From positions 31,062 through 87,867 of the forward strand of contig JAHECS010000006.1 in assembly GCA_024641635.1 (NCBI GenBank): a stretch of 56,806 nt of DNA. Direction: 5' to 3'. Every line of letters starts with the position of its first letter. Within the stretch, counting starts at the first letter, position 1. Made by a program: the position numbers and the translations under genes. Positions 1 through 8,785 of this stretch are shown in pieces. The notes beneath the pieces are model-generated. The model did no database searches, was not told where the DNA came from, and saw nothing but the letters and a program-made list of their open reading frames with translations. This stretch comes from Actinomycetes bacterium. Its GTDB lineage: Bacteria; Actinomycetota; Actinomycetes; S36-B12.

Positions 1-1814
1 GCGTCGTACTGGATGGGCCCGGCGAGCGGCAGGTCGGGACGCCTCGCGGCCACGATCTCCGTCGCGGTCCGCACCTTGTCCACGTCGGAGCCCGCGCCGG
101 ACGTGCCCGTCGAGTAGGACACCATGGCAACGCGCGGGTCCACGCCGAAGGCTCGAGCGGTCTCCGCACTGCTGATCGCGATGTCAGCGAGCTGCTCCGC
201 CGACGGGTCGGGGTTCACGGCGCAGTCGGCGAAGACGAGGACCCGGTCCGGCAGACACATGAGGAACGCACTCGACACGAGGGGCGTGTCGGGCGTCGTG
301 CGGATGATCTCAAGGGCGGGCCGGATGGTGTGGGCTGTCGTGTGCGCCGCACCCGACACCATGCCGTCCACACGCCCGGTGTGGACGAGGAGCGTGCCGA
401 AGTAGGACGGGTCGACGACAGTGTCGAGAGCCTGCTCGAGGGTCACCCCCTTGTGCGCGCGCAGCGCGGCGTACACCTCCGCGAACTGCTCCCTCAGGGG
501 CGAGGTCGAGGGATCCACGATCTCCATGCCGCCGAGGTCCACGCCCGACGACACGGCCATCGCCTGGATCTCCCCCGGGTTGCCGAGGAGGGTGATGTCC
601 ACCACTCCGGCATGCGCCAGTTCCTCCGCCGCGCGGAGCACGCGCTCGTCGCTGCCCTCCGGCAGCACGATCCGGCGGCGATCCAGGCGCGCACGCTCGA
701 GCAGATCGAACGAGAACATCAGCGGTGTCACGGCTTCGGGCTCGGACAGGCGGATCGACGAGGTGAGTTCCTCGACGTCGACGCCCGCCGTGAACTCGCC
801 CAGAGCCGCAGCGATCTTCCTCCGGCTGCTCGCCCGGATCTCACCTCGAAGCGACTCCAGCGCGTGGAGGGTCGCGTAGGTGTCAGCCTCGACCGCCACC
901 ACCGGCATGCCGGACGCCGCGAGGAGCGACTGGGTCATGGGATCCGGCCGATGCCCGCAGGTGAGCAGCACCCCCGAGGGCGTCGGCATCTCGCGGCTGA
1001 GGGCGGACGCTGCCGTGCCCACGGCCAGGTCGGCCCGGTCACCCGAGGCCACGACCAGCGCGCCGTCCGTGAGCGCAGGGAGCAGCGTCTGCAGGTGCCC
1101 TGAGCCCGCGACATAGGCATCGACCTCCCGCTGAAGGCTCTCCGGCGTCCCGGCGAGGACCTCGCCCCCCAGCCCGTCCGCAACCTCCTCCACCGTCAGC
1201 GCCGAGAGGACCGGGAGATCCCGCAGGACGTACACCGGGGCACGGTGCGGCTCGCGGTTGACGTGGTCGCGAACATCGTCGAGCCCGACCGGATCGACGC
1301 GGTTGACGACGACGGCGACAACGGAGCAGCCGAGTCGTCCAAGCAGGCTCGTGGACGCGTCCATCGCGTGATCGATGGCCGACGCACCGAGTTCGTGGCC
1401 GTTGACGACGGCGAGCACGGGCGCGCCCATGTTGGCCGCCAGGCGAGCGTTGAGGGCCAGCTCCGTCGAGGCCGTCGGCCCCGTGAAGTCGGTCCCGATC
1501 ACCAGGACGAAGTCGAACCGGTCACGCATGTGCATGAAGACGTCGACGAGGTGAGCGACGAGCCGGGAATCACCGCCCTCGTCGACGTATGTCGCCGCCT
1601 CGGCATAGGTGAGCCCCACGGCGTCCGACACATCGACTCGGTACCGGTCCGCGATCAGTTCGAGGAGGGCGTCGGCGTGGCCGTGATCGTCGACGATCGG
1701 CCGGAAGACACCGATCCGGCCGACGTTGCGGGCTAGCGTCTCCATCACGCCGAGGGCCACGACCGCCTTGCCCGCGCGGATGGTCGTCGAGGTGAGGTAC
1801 AGGCTGCTGGACAC
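1..1814 (-). CDS. pta: Phosphate acetyltransferase, long form (3' end outside window)
   Basis: Catalyses acetyl-CoA + phosphate <-> acetyl phosphate + CoA in the cytoplasm, the Pta half of the acetate overflow/assimilation route. About 604 residues are visible. The N-terminal P-loop-like/DRTGG region comes first (start SSSLYLTSTTIRAGK), and the C-terminal PTA_PTB domain follows (RIVLPEGSDERVLRAAEEL, DGMVSGAAHTTAHTIRPAL, SYSTGTSGAG). Full long-form Pta is about 690-700 aa, so roughly the last 90 residues, and any ackA partner, lie beyond base 1. The start is GTG at 1814, with GGAG four bases upstream. It is divergent from the GGDEF gene. Family assignment is firm; the exact start is less certain. 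Confidence 0.93.
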   Translation of the reverse strand, partial: MSSSLYLTSTTIRAGKAVVALGVMETLARNVGRIGVFRPIVDDHGHADALLELIADRYRVDVSDAVGLTYAEAATYVDEGGDSRLVAHLVDVFMHMRDRFDFVLVIGTDFTGPTASTELALNARLAANMGAPVLAVVNGHELGASAIDHAMDASTSLLGRLGCSVVAVVVNRVDPVGLDDVRDHVNREPHRAPVYVLRDLPVLSALTVEEVADGLGGEVLAGTPESLQREVDAYVAGSGHLQTLLPALTDGALVVASGDRADLAVGTAASALSREMPTPSGVLLTCGHRPDPMTQSLLAASGMPVVAVEADTYATLHALESLRGEIRASSRRKIAAALGEFTAGVDVEELTSSIRLSEPEAVTPLMFSFDLLERARLDRRRIVLPEGSDERVLRAAEELAHAGVVDITLLGNPGEIQAMAVSSGVDLGGMEIVDPSTSPLREQFAEVYAALRAHKGVTLEQALDTVVDPSYFGTLLVHTGRVDGMVSGAAHTTAHTIRPALEIIRTTPDTPLVSSAFLMCLPDRVLVFADCAVNPDPSAEQLADIAISSAETARAFGVDPRVAMVSYSTGTSGAGSDVDKVRTATEIVAARRPDLPLAGPIQYD

Positions 1815-1861
1815 TGCTCTCCGTTCAGGACACGCGACTGCGATGACCGTACGCTGTTGCA

Positions 1862-1874
1862 CGACGTGACGTCG
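1862..1874. promoter_or_regulatory. 13-bp palindrome in the pta/GGDEF divergent intergenic region
   Basis: CGACGT-G-ACGTCG is a perfect odd palindrome in the 95-bp gap between the two divergent starts. It could be an operator for either gene, but in GC-rich DNA a 6-bp-arm palindrome can arise by chance. I see no convincing -10/-35 pair around it. Confidence 0.25.
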
Positions 1875-1909
1875 GCATGGTCCGCCATCGGCTCGTCTGA
1901 GGGGGTCGG

Positions 1910-3343
1910 GTGACACGATCTCGTGGCGTCGGGCCCATCTGGGTCCTGGGCATGGTCCTGGGCGGCGTCGCCAGCCTTCTGCAGCTCATCCTGCCGGTGG
2001 ACTCCCCCTCGTGGGTCGTCGCCGGGCTGGCGAGCGGGATCATCGCCGCCCTCGTGATGCTCGTCGCGGTGCTCAGGATGAAGGGAGTCGCACGCGGACC
2101 GTGGTGGGCGCTCTTCGCGTACGCCGCGTTGACGGTGACCGCTGACCTCACGTACACCGCTCAGCAGCAGCTGCTCGACAGCGATCCCTTCCCGGGTCCA
2201 TCCGATCCCCTGTACCTGGCCTCCTACCTCGCCGCCATCGTGGCTCTGGTCCTGCTGACGAGGCATCTCTTCCCCGGCCACGACCGCGAGGCATGGATCG
2301 ACGCAGCGATCATCACCGTCGCCGTGCTCGCCGCCATGAACGTCCTCCTGCTCGCCCCCGTCCTCGACGGAAGCGCCGATCTGAGCGCCGAGAACGTCCT
2401 GGCCCTTGCCTACCCGATCCTCGACGTCGTCGTCGTCGCTGTGCTCGTCCGCCTGATCATGGGACTGCGGCGCTTCACCCTGACGCTCTCGCTCATCACT
2501 GCGTCCTTCGCAGCATCCTTCAGCGGGGATCTCATCTACAACAGCATGGTCGTGCACGGGTTCAGCGACGCTGGGACCGCCGTGTCCGAGGCGCTCTACG
2601 TTGCCGCCCTGGTGCTGCTCGCCGGAGCGGCGACCAGTCCGCACGCCGCGGAGCTCGCCGTCCCGGTCACGGCGGCAACGGCACGGCGCGCATCGATCCG
2701 TACCTCCGCACTGACCATCGGCGTGCTCGCCCCTCCCCTCCTCATGCTCGTCGTCGAGTGGCCAGATGAGCAATCGACCACACGGTTCCTCACCTTCGCC
2801 TCCATCGCCGTCATCCTGCTGACCCTCCTGCGGATCCGCGGCCTCATCCGGGTCGTGGAGGTCCAGGCCGCGCAGCTCGCGCGGCAGGCGCGAACCGACG
2901 CCCTGACCGGACTCCCCAACCGCCGTACGCTCGACTACGAGCTGGAGCGGACCGTAAGCCAGTGCGAGGCCACCGGATCGCCGCTCACCGTCGCCATGCT
3001 CGACCTGGACCACTTCAAGGACTTCAACGACGAGCATGGTCACCAGGCCGGTGATGCCCTGCTTGCAGAGACCGCGCGACTGTGGTCGGCGGAGCTGCCT
3101 GCCTCGGCGTTCCTCGCGCGCTATGGGGGCGAGGAGTTCGCCCTCCTGCTGCCGGGGACGAGCGACGCCGAGGCCTTGGGGCTGATGGAACGGCTCCGCA
3201 CGGTCATGCGGGAGTGCTCGGTCTCGATCGGCTGCGCCCTCCGGGCGGACGGTGATGACGCCTTCACGGTGGTCCACCGCGCAGATCAGGCGCTCTACGA
3301 GGCGAAGGCAAACGGACGCGACCGCGTGGTCCGGGCACCGTGA
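1910..3343 (+). CDS. Membrane-bound diguanylate cyclase (GGEEF)
   Basis: Makes c-di-GMP from two GTP. The 477-aa protein has about eight to nine hydrophobic segments over residues 10-310 (a putative membrane sensor), a short linker, then a GGDEF domain at about 320-477. The active-site motif is RYGGEEF, with GGEEF at residues 406-410; the metal/nucleotide loop reads MLDLDHFKDFNDEHGH. The inhibitory I-site RxxD normally lies five residues before GGEEF; here the equivalent is PASA, so product inhibition at that site is probably absent. The GTG start follows GAGGGGG. The gene ends 4 bp before the convergent SIS gene. It is the most divergent of the three GGDEF proteins in the window. Confidence 0.9.
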   Translation: MTRSRGVGPIWVLGMVLGGVASLLQLILPVDSPSWVVAGLASGIIAALVMLVAVLRMKGVARGPWWALFAYAALTVTADLTYTAQQQLLDSDPFPGPSDPLYLASYLAAIVALVLLTRHLFPGHDREAWIDAAIITVAVLAAMNVLLLAPVLDGSADLSAENVLALAYPILDVVVVAVLVRLIMGLRRFTLTLSLITASFAASFSGDLIYNSMVVHGFSDAGTAVSEALYVAALVLLAGAATSPHAAELAVPVTAATARRASIRTSALTIGVLAPPLLMLVVEWPDEQSTTRFLTFASIAVILLTLLRIRGLIRVVEVQAAQLARQARTDALTGLPNRRTLDYELERTVSQCEATGSPLTVAMLDLDHFKDFNDEHGHQAGDALLAETARLWSAELPASAFLARYGGEEFALLLPGTSDAEALGLMERLRTVMRECSVSIGCALRADGDDAFTVVHRADQALYEAKANGRDRVVRAP

Positions 3344-3347
3344 ACCA

Positions 3348-4298
3348 TCACGTCCACAACGTCGCGGACATCAGTTCCCCGACCAGCACCTCCGTCAGCA
3401 GGGCGACGTCGGACGTCTCGTCACCGGGGTACCGGATGACCTGCCTGGCCCCGTCGACGGTGCCGCCGACGCTGACGAGGGTCGAGCCGCGTTCGCGCAC
3501 CCAGCGAAGCAGTTCGGCCTCCCACCGCGAACCAGCGAAGAGCACAAGGCGGTAGTCAGTCGTCTTGGTGAGATAGACGTCGACGTGGCTCCAGTCCCCC
3601 GTCTCGCACGCCACGGCCGGGAGCCGCGGACCCTCGCGCAGCATGAGGGCAGCCTGCTGGGCCGAGCTCAATCGATGGGCCGGGGCCACGATGTGCGTGC
3701 CGTCGGGTCCCACCGCTCGCTCGATGAGCTCGGGCAGCCACTCCGCCCGACGGTGCAGGAGGTGCCCGCTGCCCACGGCAGCAGCGTCGATCGTGTCGGC
3801 CGCGGATCGCCCGGCGAGCAGCCGGCTCTCGAGATCGAGCCAGAGTCCGAGCGTGTGCTGGAAGGACCGGCAGGCCACGCCTCCCGCCTCAGCGCCCGCG
3901 TCCATGCGGACGACGTGGTCGGCGAGGTCCTCGGCTGCGGACCCGTCGCCGTTGGTCATCGCCACCAGGGGGGCCCGTCCGGCATAGCGCTCCATCGCGT
4001 GCAGGGTCTCGGCCGAGCCGCCGCTGGCGGTCACGGCGACGATCACGGTGCCGGGTCGCTCCCGCGGCAGGAGGTCGCTGCTCGCGAGCTCCGCCGTCGC
4101 GTCGATGCCTCGCGACCGGAGTCGTGCCGCCGCGACCCCGTTGGCGTAGTGCGAGGAGCCCATGCCCAGCATGATCAGCCGTGTCCCTGCCTCGATCCCG
4201 GTGCCGGCCCACGGATCGCTGCCGCGAAGTCGCGCGGCGAGGGAGGCGAGGACGTCTGGCTTGGCCTCCAGATCGGCCAGGAAGAGTTCCGGGTTCAC
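3348..4298 (-). CDS. SIS-domain sugar isomerase/deaminase-like protein
   Basis: A 316-aa protein resembling the isomerase half of glutamine-fructose-6-phosphate aminotransferase without the glutaminase domain. SIS features include LIMLGMGSSHYANGVAA (phosphosugar loop), VTASGGSAETLHAM and the C-terminal KTTDYRLVLFAGSRWEAE. By family it should isomerise or deaminate a phosphorylated (amino)sugar. GTG at 4298 is chosen because it overlaps the upstream kinase stop by 4 bp (GTGA) with GGAG five bases before it; an upstream in-frame extension to 4355 would run inside the kinase. It is the last gene of the TetR-glycosyltransferase-kinase operon, consistent with acting on the kinase product. Substrate not determinable. 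Confidence 0.8.
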   Translation of the reverse strand: MNPELFLADLEAKPDVLASLAARLRGSDPWAGTGIEAGTRLIMLGMGSSHYANGVAAARLRSRGIDATAELASSDLLPRERPGTVIVAVTASGGSAETLHAMERYAGRAPLVAMTNGDGSAAEDLADHVVRMDAGAEAGGVACRSFQHTLGLWLDLESRLLAGRSAADTIDAAAVGSGHLLHRRAEWLPELIERAVGPDGTHIVAPAHRLSSAQQAALMLREGPRLPAVACETGDWSHVDVYLTKTTDYRLVLFAGSRWEAELLRWVRERGSTLVSVGGTVDGARQVIRYPGDETSDVALLTEVLVGELMSATLWT

Positions 4299-5572
4299 GA
4301 CGGCTCCGTTCGAGCGAGGAGGGCGGGCAGCGCGGCATCGGGCACATACCGCCAATGCGGGAGGTAGCGGAAGGCGTAGGCGTACTCACGGCACTCCTGC
4401 TGCACCATCAGGGGGACGAGGAGGGAGTCGTCCAGCAGCTCGCCGAGACCCGACTCGTCGAGCACGGCCCGGTACGCCGCAAGGAACGCCGACTGGGCGC
4501 CCTCGATCCAGGACAGAACGCGGTCGCGGGCGGGTTCATCGAGGCCCTCGGTGCGTCGGATGACCACCCTGCCGACATGGTCGAGTGACGCCAGCATGGC
4601 AGCCACGTCCCGAGCGGCGGGCTGCTGTGCGGTGCGCTCGGACTCGGGCTGGGTCGGGTTGCCGTCGAAGTCGATGACGAGATACCGGCTCGGATCCCCG
4701 GTGCGCAGCACCTGGCCGATGTGCAGGTCCCCATGCACGTCGATCGTCGGCGTTCCGGCGCACTCCCCGATCGGCCGCAGCCGGCTCGCCACGCTGGCGG
4801 CGAGGTCGGCACCGAGGCCGGCGGCGTCGGCATCAGCCGATGCCCGGTCGAGCCATGAGGCCGCGTCGGCCGGCGCTGCGTGCCCCACCCCGGCGCTGGC
4901 GAGTGCGGCATGGAGATTGCCGACGAGACGCCCGACGTCGCTCGCGGCCGACACAGACATCGGTCGCTGGCCGAGGGCCATCTCGCGCACGTCGGCGACC
5001 GCCCAGTCCCAACCGTCCTCGGCTCCCGGCACGTACTCCACGACACTCGCCACGAGATAGCAGTCGTCGTCGACGACGACCTGGACGTAGCCCCACATCC
5101 GCGGTGTCCCGGTGAAGCCTGCGCTCGCGAGGGTGGACAGGCGCCTGAGCGCCGGCTGCTCTCCCCCCTCAGGGTGGAGAAACCACTTCACCACCGCACG
5201 CTCGCCGACGACGACCAGCTCGTTCGTCTGATCGACATCGATGCCCCGCTCGCCGGTCACCGCCACTGCGCCCAGATCCGTGACGTCGAGCCGAGCACCA
5301 CGGTGGTCACCCGCTGCGACGAGAGCGACCAACGCTTCGGCAGCTCCGTCGCCTGGACGCGCGCGGACCAGCCGGTCGGTGCGGGCGAGGGGGACGCCGT
5401 ACCTCACTCCGCGCTCGTCCTCGATCAGGACATATGCGACACCGCCGCCCAGGTCGGCGGACGTGACGGGTCGTAGCGGCGCAACGATCCGCTCCGCCTC
5501 ACTGGCCCGGCGCTCGGGCAGCAGGTCCGCGGGGTCGCAGGCAGCAATCCGGCCGACGATGTCCTCGGTCAC
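4295..5572 (-). CDS. APH-fold sugar kinase, glucosamine kinase/maltokinase-like
   Basis: A 425-aa kinase of the aminoglycoside-phosphotransferase fold related to actinobacterial maltokinases and glucosamine kinases. Visible features: an N-terminal cap region (1-110), ATP-binding Lys129 (RAVVKWFL), catalytic loop HGDLHIGQ (His280, Asp282), metal-binding DFDG (301-304), and the C-terminal stretch QECREYAYAFRYLPHWRYVPDAAL (391-414; within it EYAYA and LPHWRYVPD). That tail reminds me of the C-terminal substrate motif described for actinobacterial glucosamine kinases rather than trehalose-pathway maltokinase; this is recollection, not alignment. No trehalose synthase (treS) lies nearby, and the next gene is a SIS amino-sugar isomerase-like protein, which also favours an amino sugar. 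The GTG start overlaps the glycosyltransferase stop by 4 bp. Confidence 0.75.
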   Translation of the reverse strand: MTEDIVGRIAACDPADLLPERRASEAERIVAPLRPVTSADLGGGVAYVLIEDERGVRYGVPLARTDRLVRARPGDGAAEALVALVAAGDHRGARLDVTDLGAVAVTGERGIDVDQTNELVVVGERAVVKWFLHPEGGEQPALRRLSTLASAGFTGTPRMWGYVQVVVDDDCYLVASVVEYVPGAEDGWDWAVADVREMALGQRPMSVSAASDVGRLVGNLHAALASAGVGHAAPADAASWLDRASADADAAGLGADLAASVASRLRPIGECAGTPTIDVHGDLHIGQVLRTGDPSRYLVIDFDGNPTQPESERTAQQPAARDVAAMLASLDHVGRVVIRRTEGLDEPARDRVLSWIEGAQSAFLAAYRAVLDESGLGELLDDSLLVPLMVQQECREYAYAFRYLPHWRYVPDAALPALLARTEPS

Positions 5573-6876
5573 GCCTGCCCGGCGTGGGCCTTCCCCACCT
5601 GCTCGATCACGTCGGCGCCAAGGTGCAGACCGTCACGCGCGCGGATCGCCTCTCCCATCCGGGCCATCCGATCGCGCAGCTCGTGGTCGCCCAGGAGTCG
5701 GTCGAGCGCAGCGGTCATCTCCTCGTCCGTGAACGCGTACGTCGAGAGCCGAACGCCGAAGCCGAGCTCGTCCATGCGCTGGGCGTTGTCGTACTGGTCC
5801 CAGAACAGCGGGAGCAGGACCATCGGCTTGCCGAAGTGGAGTGCCTCAGTGGTCGTGTTGTTCCCGCCATGCGTGATGACCAGGTCGACCTGAGGGATCA
5901 CCTTCGTCTGCGGCAGGAACTCGGCCCCCACCATGTTGGGGGCCAGCTCGATCAGGTCGGCCTGCGGCCCCTTGCTGACGATGAATCGGTGCGGTGTCCT
6001 GCCGAGCACGTCGACGAGGCGGCGCATGAGGTCGACGTCGGCTCCGCCGAGCGAGCCCAGTGACAGGTAGATCAGTGCGCTCCCGTCCGGTCGATCGCCG
6101 ACCTCGGCCGGCACGACGAAGTCGTCATCCGTCTCCCGCACGCTCGAGTCCATCCGGTGCCACGTGGGCGGGAGCGGCCGCCGGTCGGTGTAGTCGGCCT
6201 CCTCGGGAAAGACGTAGAGGTTGGCCTCCTTCGATTCGTGGATGAACTCCAGGTCCGGGAGCGGCGGCGCCCCCTGCTCGACCACCCAGGAGTTGAAGGC
6301 CTCCCACATCGGCCGGTGGGTGCGGTCGTACTCGTCTCGAAAGCCGTCCCACTGGGACCGGTCGCCCTCGGGGAGCCCCGAGTAGGCCGGCGCGACGTCG
6401 GCCCCCTTAACCTCCAGCGGGTTGCAGGAGACGATGCGCACGAAGGGCACTCCAGCCGTGACGAGCGCTGGGAAGGCCACCACGTTGTCCTCGACGATCA
6501 CGTCGGGCCGAACGCGCTCGATGATCTCCTTCACCTGTGGCTCGCAGTAGACCGAGCCGTCAATGAGCGCCTGCCACGTCGGCTTCATGAAGGTGTCGAG
6601 CTGCTCGATCGTCGGCTTGCGGAACTCCGGCGCCGTCTCGCGGATGAAGTCCTTCCAGAACTGCCCGGCGTCCTGGTCACCCGCATCCTCCGGAGGCGGC
6701 GCGAGGTCGACCAGATCCTCCCCGAAGCCCATCGGCTCGAGCTTCCCCTGCCACGAGGCCTCGGCCGCGAACACGACGCGATGACCCCGATCGAGCAGCA
6801 CCTTGCCCAGACCCACGCATTGGTTGGTGGGACCGTAGGCGGACTCCGGCATGAACAAGATGGTGAGCGGTCGCAC
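5569..6876 (-). CDS. MGT-type (macrolide-like) UDP-glycosyltransferase
   Basis: A 435-aa GT-B fold glycosyltransferase of the MGT/UGT family. The N-terminus RPLTILFMPESAYGPTNQCVGLGKVL is the acceptor-domain first strand and loop. The C-terminal donor-binding signature is THGGNNTTTEALHFGKPMVLLPLFWDQYDNAQR with the HGG motif. Known relatives transfer an activated sugar to small hydrophobic acceptors (macrolides, flavonoids, sterols, antibiotics). GTG at 6876 is chosen over a further upstream start because GGAGG lies six bases before it and the TetR stop is 1 bp away. It is coupled to the downstream kinase by a GTGA overlap. It may make or detoxify a glycosylated metabolite; the acceptor is unknown. 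Confidence 0.85.
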   Translation of the reverse strand: MRPLTILFMPESAYGPTNQCVGLGKVLLDRGHRVVFAAEASWQGKLEPMGFGEDLVDLAPPPEDAGDQDAGQFWKDFIRETAPEFRKPTIEQLDTFMKPTWQALIDGSVYCEPQVKEIIERVRPDVIVEDNVVAFPALVTAGVPFVRIVSCNPLEVKGADVAPAYSGLPEGDRSQWDGFRDEYDRTHRPMWEAFNSWVVEQGAPPLPDLEFIHESKEANLYVFPEEADYTDRRPLPPTWHRMDSSVRETDDDFVVPAEVGDRPDGSALIYLSLGSLGGADVDLMRRLVDVLGRTPHRFIVSKGPQADLIELAPNMVGAEFLPQTKVIPQVDLVITHGGNNTTTEALHFGKPMVLLPLFWDQYDNAQRMDELGFGVRLSTYAFTDEEMTAALDRLLGDHELRDRMARMGEAIRARDGLHLGADVIEQVGKAHAGQA

Positions 6877-6877
6877 G

Positions 6878-7480
6878 TCAGGCCTCCGTGGGAAGGGGGT
6901 GGTTGGTGGCGAGCCGGGCATAGCCGAGGATCAGTTCAGCGCAGGCCCTGGTGTCGAGGGTCGGGTGTCCGGCCATGATGCGGTAACCGTAGGCGTCCTC
7001 CAGGGCGACGAGGTTGCGGGCGATGGTGAGGGCGTCGCCGGCGAGGGCGAACACCCCCTGGTCCGCTCCTGACTCGAGGATCGACTGGTACATCGCCACC
7101 TGGCGGTCGTACAGCGAGGTGAGCAGGACGGCGTACACCGTGTTGCGTGCGGCCTCGCCCCCGAGAGCACACAGCAGGCGCACCTCCTCGTCCTCCTCGT
7201 CGATGGGCAGGCCGGAAGTGATCGTGACGACGAGACGTCGTGCGGGATCGGTGACCCCGTGGATCGCGCGGACCCGCTCGTCGTAGAACCGCTCCATGCC
7301 GGCCCGGTTGGCGTCGACGAGCAGCTCCTGCAGGTCGGGGTAGTGGTAGAGGACCGCTCCCGAGGTGAGACCGGCGTGCTGGGCCACCTGGTTGAGCCGC
7401 ACTCCTGCCCCGTGCGCGGCCATCGCGCGTTGCGCCGCCTCGAGGAGGTCCGCCTTGCGCGCGCTGTTGGTCCGTGCCAC
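6878..7480 (-). CDS. TetR-family transcriptional regulator
   Basis: A 200-aa protein with an N-terminal TetR helix-turn-helix (residues about 5-52: ARKADLLEAAQRAM, VRLNQVAQHAGLTSGAVLYHYPD) and a variable ligand-binding C-terminal half. It is first in the operon with the glycosyltransferase, kinase and SIS genes, so it probably controls its own operon. The GTG start at 7480 has no Shine-Dalgarno sequence, but a TAGGCT hexamer lies exactly 6 nt before it, so the mRNA is probably leaderless. A 20-bp palindrome at 7498-7517 sits just upstream, the normal place for a TetR operator. Confidence 0.9.
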   Translation of the reverse strand: MARTNSARKADLLEAAQRAMAAHGAGVRLNQVAQHAGLTSGAVLYHYPDLQELLVDANRAGMERFYDERVRAIHGVTDPARRLVVTITSGLPIDEEDEEVRLLCALGGEAARNTVYAVLLTSLYDRQVAMYQSILESGADQGVFALAGDALTIARNLVALEDAYGYRIMAGHPTLDTRACAELILGYARLATNHPLPTEA

Positions 7481-7486
7481 GGCGGG

Positions 7487-7521
7487 AGCCTAGACGTTAC
7501 TTAATTGGAATTCAGTATTTT
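7487..7521. promoter_or_regulatory. Divergent promoter with TetR-type operator (palindrome 7498-7517)
   Basis: TACTTAATTGGAATTCAGTA (7498-7517) is an imperfect palindrome with 8 of 10 base pairs matching between half-sites. It is conspicuously AT-rich in this GC-rich DNA. The leftward -10 TAGGCT (complement of 7487-7492) is 6 nt from the TetR GTG; the rightward candidate -10 TATTTT (7516-7521) touches the other edge and would serve potD with a leader of about 85 nt. A repressor bound here would block both promoters. Inference from position and symmetry. Confidence 0.65.
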
Positions 7522-7611
7522 CGCGAAAGGCCTTCATCTGAGCGTCGAAGTGGGGTTACATGCCCTGAATCCCGGCTAAGCGTCCGGCTGGCCGGAGTCC
7601 AAGGAGAGCAC

Positions 7612-8766
7612 ATGCGACGTCGATCCCCCCTTGTCCTGGCGGCGGTGGCCACCTCCGCGCTGATCCTGACCGCCTGTGGCAGCAGCGATTCGGGAACCAC
7701 CGAGTCGTCGGCTGCTGCGGAGTCGGCCGCGCCGGCCGAGTCCGCCGCACCCGCGGAGAGCGACGCAGCGGCCGGAGGAAGTGCCGACCTCAGCGGGCAG
7801 ACCCTGACCATCTCCAACTGGGCGGGCTACTACCCCGAGGATCTCGCGACCCAGGTCGAGGCGAGCCTCGGCACCCCCGTGACGATCGCGAACCACGCGA
7901 CTAACGAGGAGATCATGGCCAAGCTGACGGCCGGAGGGGACTCCGGCTTCGACGTGGCCTTCGTCTCCGGGCAGTACGCACAGGCCCTCAACGACGCCGG
8001 CCTCCTCGAGCCCATCGACGCGACCCAGATCCCGAACCTGTCGAACCTCTACCCCGAGGCCACCCAGCTCGCCTACGACCCGGGCAACACCTTCTCCGTG
8101 CCGTACACCTGGGGGACCACGGGCATCTGCTACCGCAGCGACCTCGTCGACGAGCCCACGAGCTGGATGGACATCCTCGAGCCCAGCGACGAGAACAAGG
8201 GCAAGGTCACCCAGATGACGACCGAGCGCTGGCTCGCCCTGCCGGCCCTCAAGGCCCTCGGCTACAGCATCAACACCACGGACGACGGCCAGCTCGCCGA
8301 GGCCAAGGACCTGCTCGTCGCCAGCAAGGCGGACCTTCTGGCCTACGACGACACGACGTTCTACAGCCGGCTCGTCTCGGGTGAGGCCAACGAGGTCGTG
8401 GCGTGGGACGGCTGGTGCAACTACGGCACCGCCGAGAACCCCGACATCAAGTTCGTGATCCCCAAGGAGGGCAGTGACCTCTGGGCGGACACGATGGTCA
8501 TCCTGAAGTCGTCCCAGAACAAGGAGGCGGCACATGCCTTCATCAACTTCATCCTCGACCCGGCCAACCACGCCTGGGTGGCCGAGAACATCCTCTACAA
8601 GGTCCCCAACCAGGCGGCCATGGACGCGGTCGGGGCCGACCTCGCGGCCACGTACGCGAACATGGGGTACAGCCCGTCCGACCTGCTGAAGCAGGAGACC
8701 GTGGTGGATCTCGGTGCGGACAGCGTGAAGTACACCGATCTCGCCACCGAGGTCACATCCAGCTGA
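7612..8766 (+). CDS. potD: Polyamine ABC transporter substrate-binding lipoprotein
   Basis: Extracytoplasmic spermidine/putrescine-type binding protein, 384 aa. It has a lipoprotein signal peptide with lipobox LTAC (Cys22), a low-complexity Ala/Glu/Ser/Pro linker (AAPAES repeats, 30-57), then a type-2 periplasmic-binding fold starting LTISNWAGYYPEDLATQVEASLG, typical of PotD/PotF. ATG at 7612 has AAGGAG six bases upstream; an upstream in-frame extension would place coding sequence across the operator and remove the signal peptide from the N-terminus. It is first in a six-gene operon with permease, ATPase and catabolic genes. Choice between putrescine and spermidine cannot be made from sequence alone. 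Confidence 0.92.
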   Translation: MRRRSPLVLAAVATSALILTACGSSDSGTTESSAAAESAAPAESAAPAESDAAAGGSADLSGQTLTISNWAGYYPEDLATQVEASLGTPVTIANHATNEEIMAKLTAGGDSGFDVAFVSGQYAQALNDAGLLEPIDATQIPNLSNLYPEATQLAYDPGNTFSVPYTWGTTGICYRSDLVDEPTSWMDILEPSDENKGKVTQMTTERWLALPALKALGYSINTTDDGQLAEAKDLLVASKADLLAYDDTTFYSRLVSGEANEVVAWDGWCNYGTAENPDIKFVIPKEGSDLWADTMVILKSSQNKEAAHAFINFILDPANHAWVAENILYKVPNQAAMDAVGADLAATYANMGYSPSDLLKQETVVDLGADSVKYTDLATEVTSS

Positions 8767-8785
8767 CGACCAGCACCCCACGTCA

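Noticed and set aside
4295-5572. Maltokinase of the TreS-Pep2-GlgE pathway
   Set aside because: No treS, glgE or glgB nearby, and the C-terminal motif and SIS neighbour fit a glucosamine-type kinase better; kept as a broad APH-fold kinase call.
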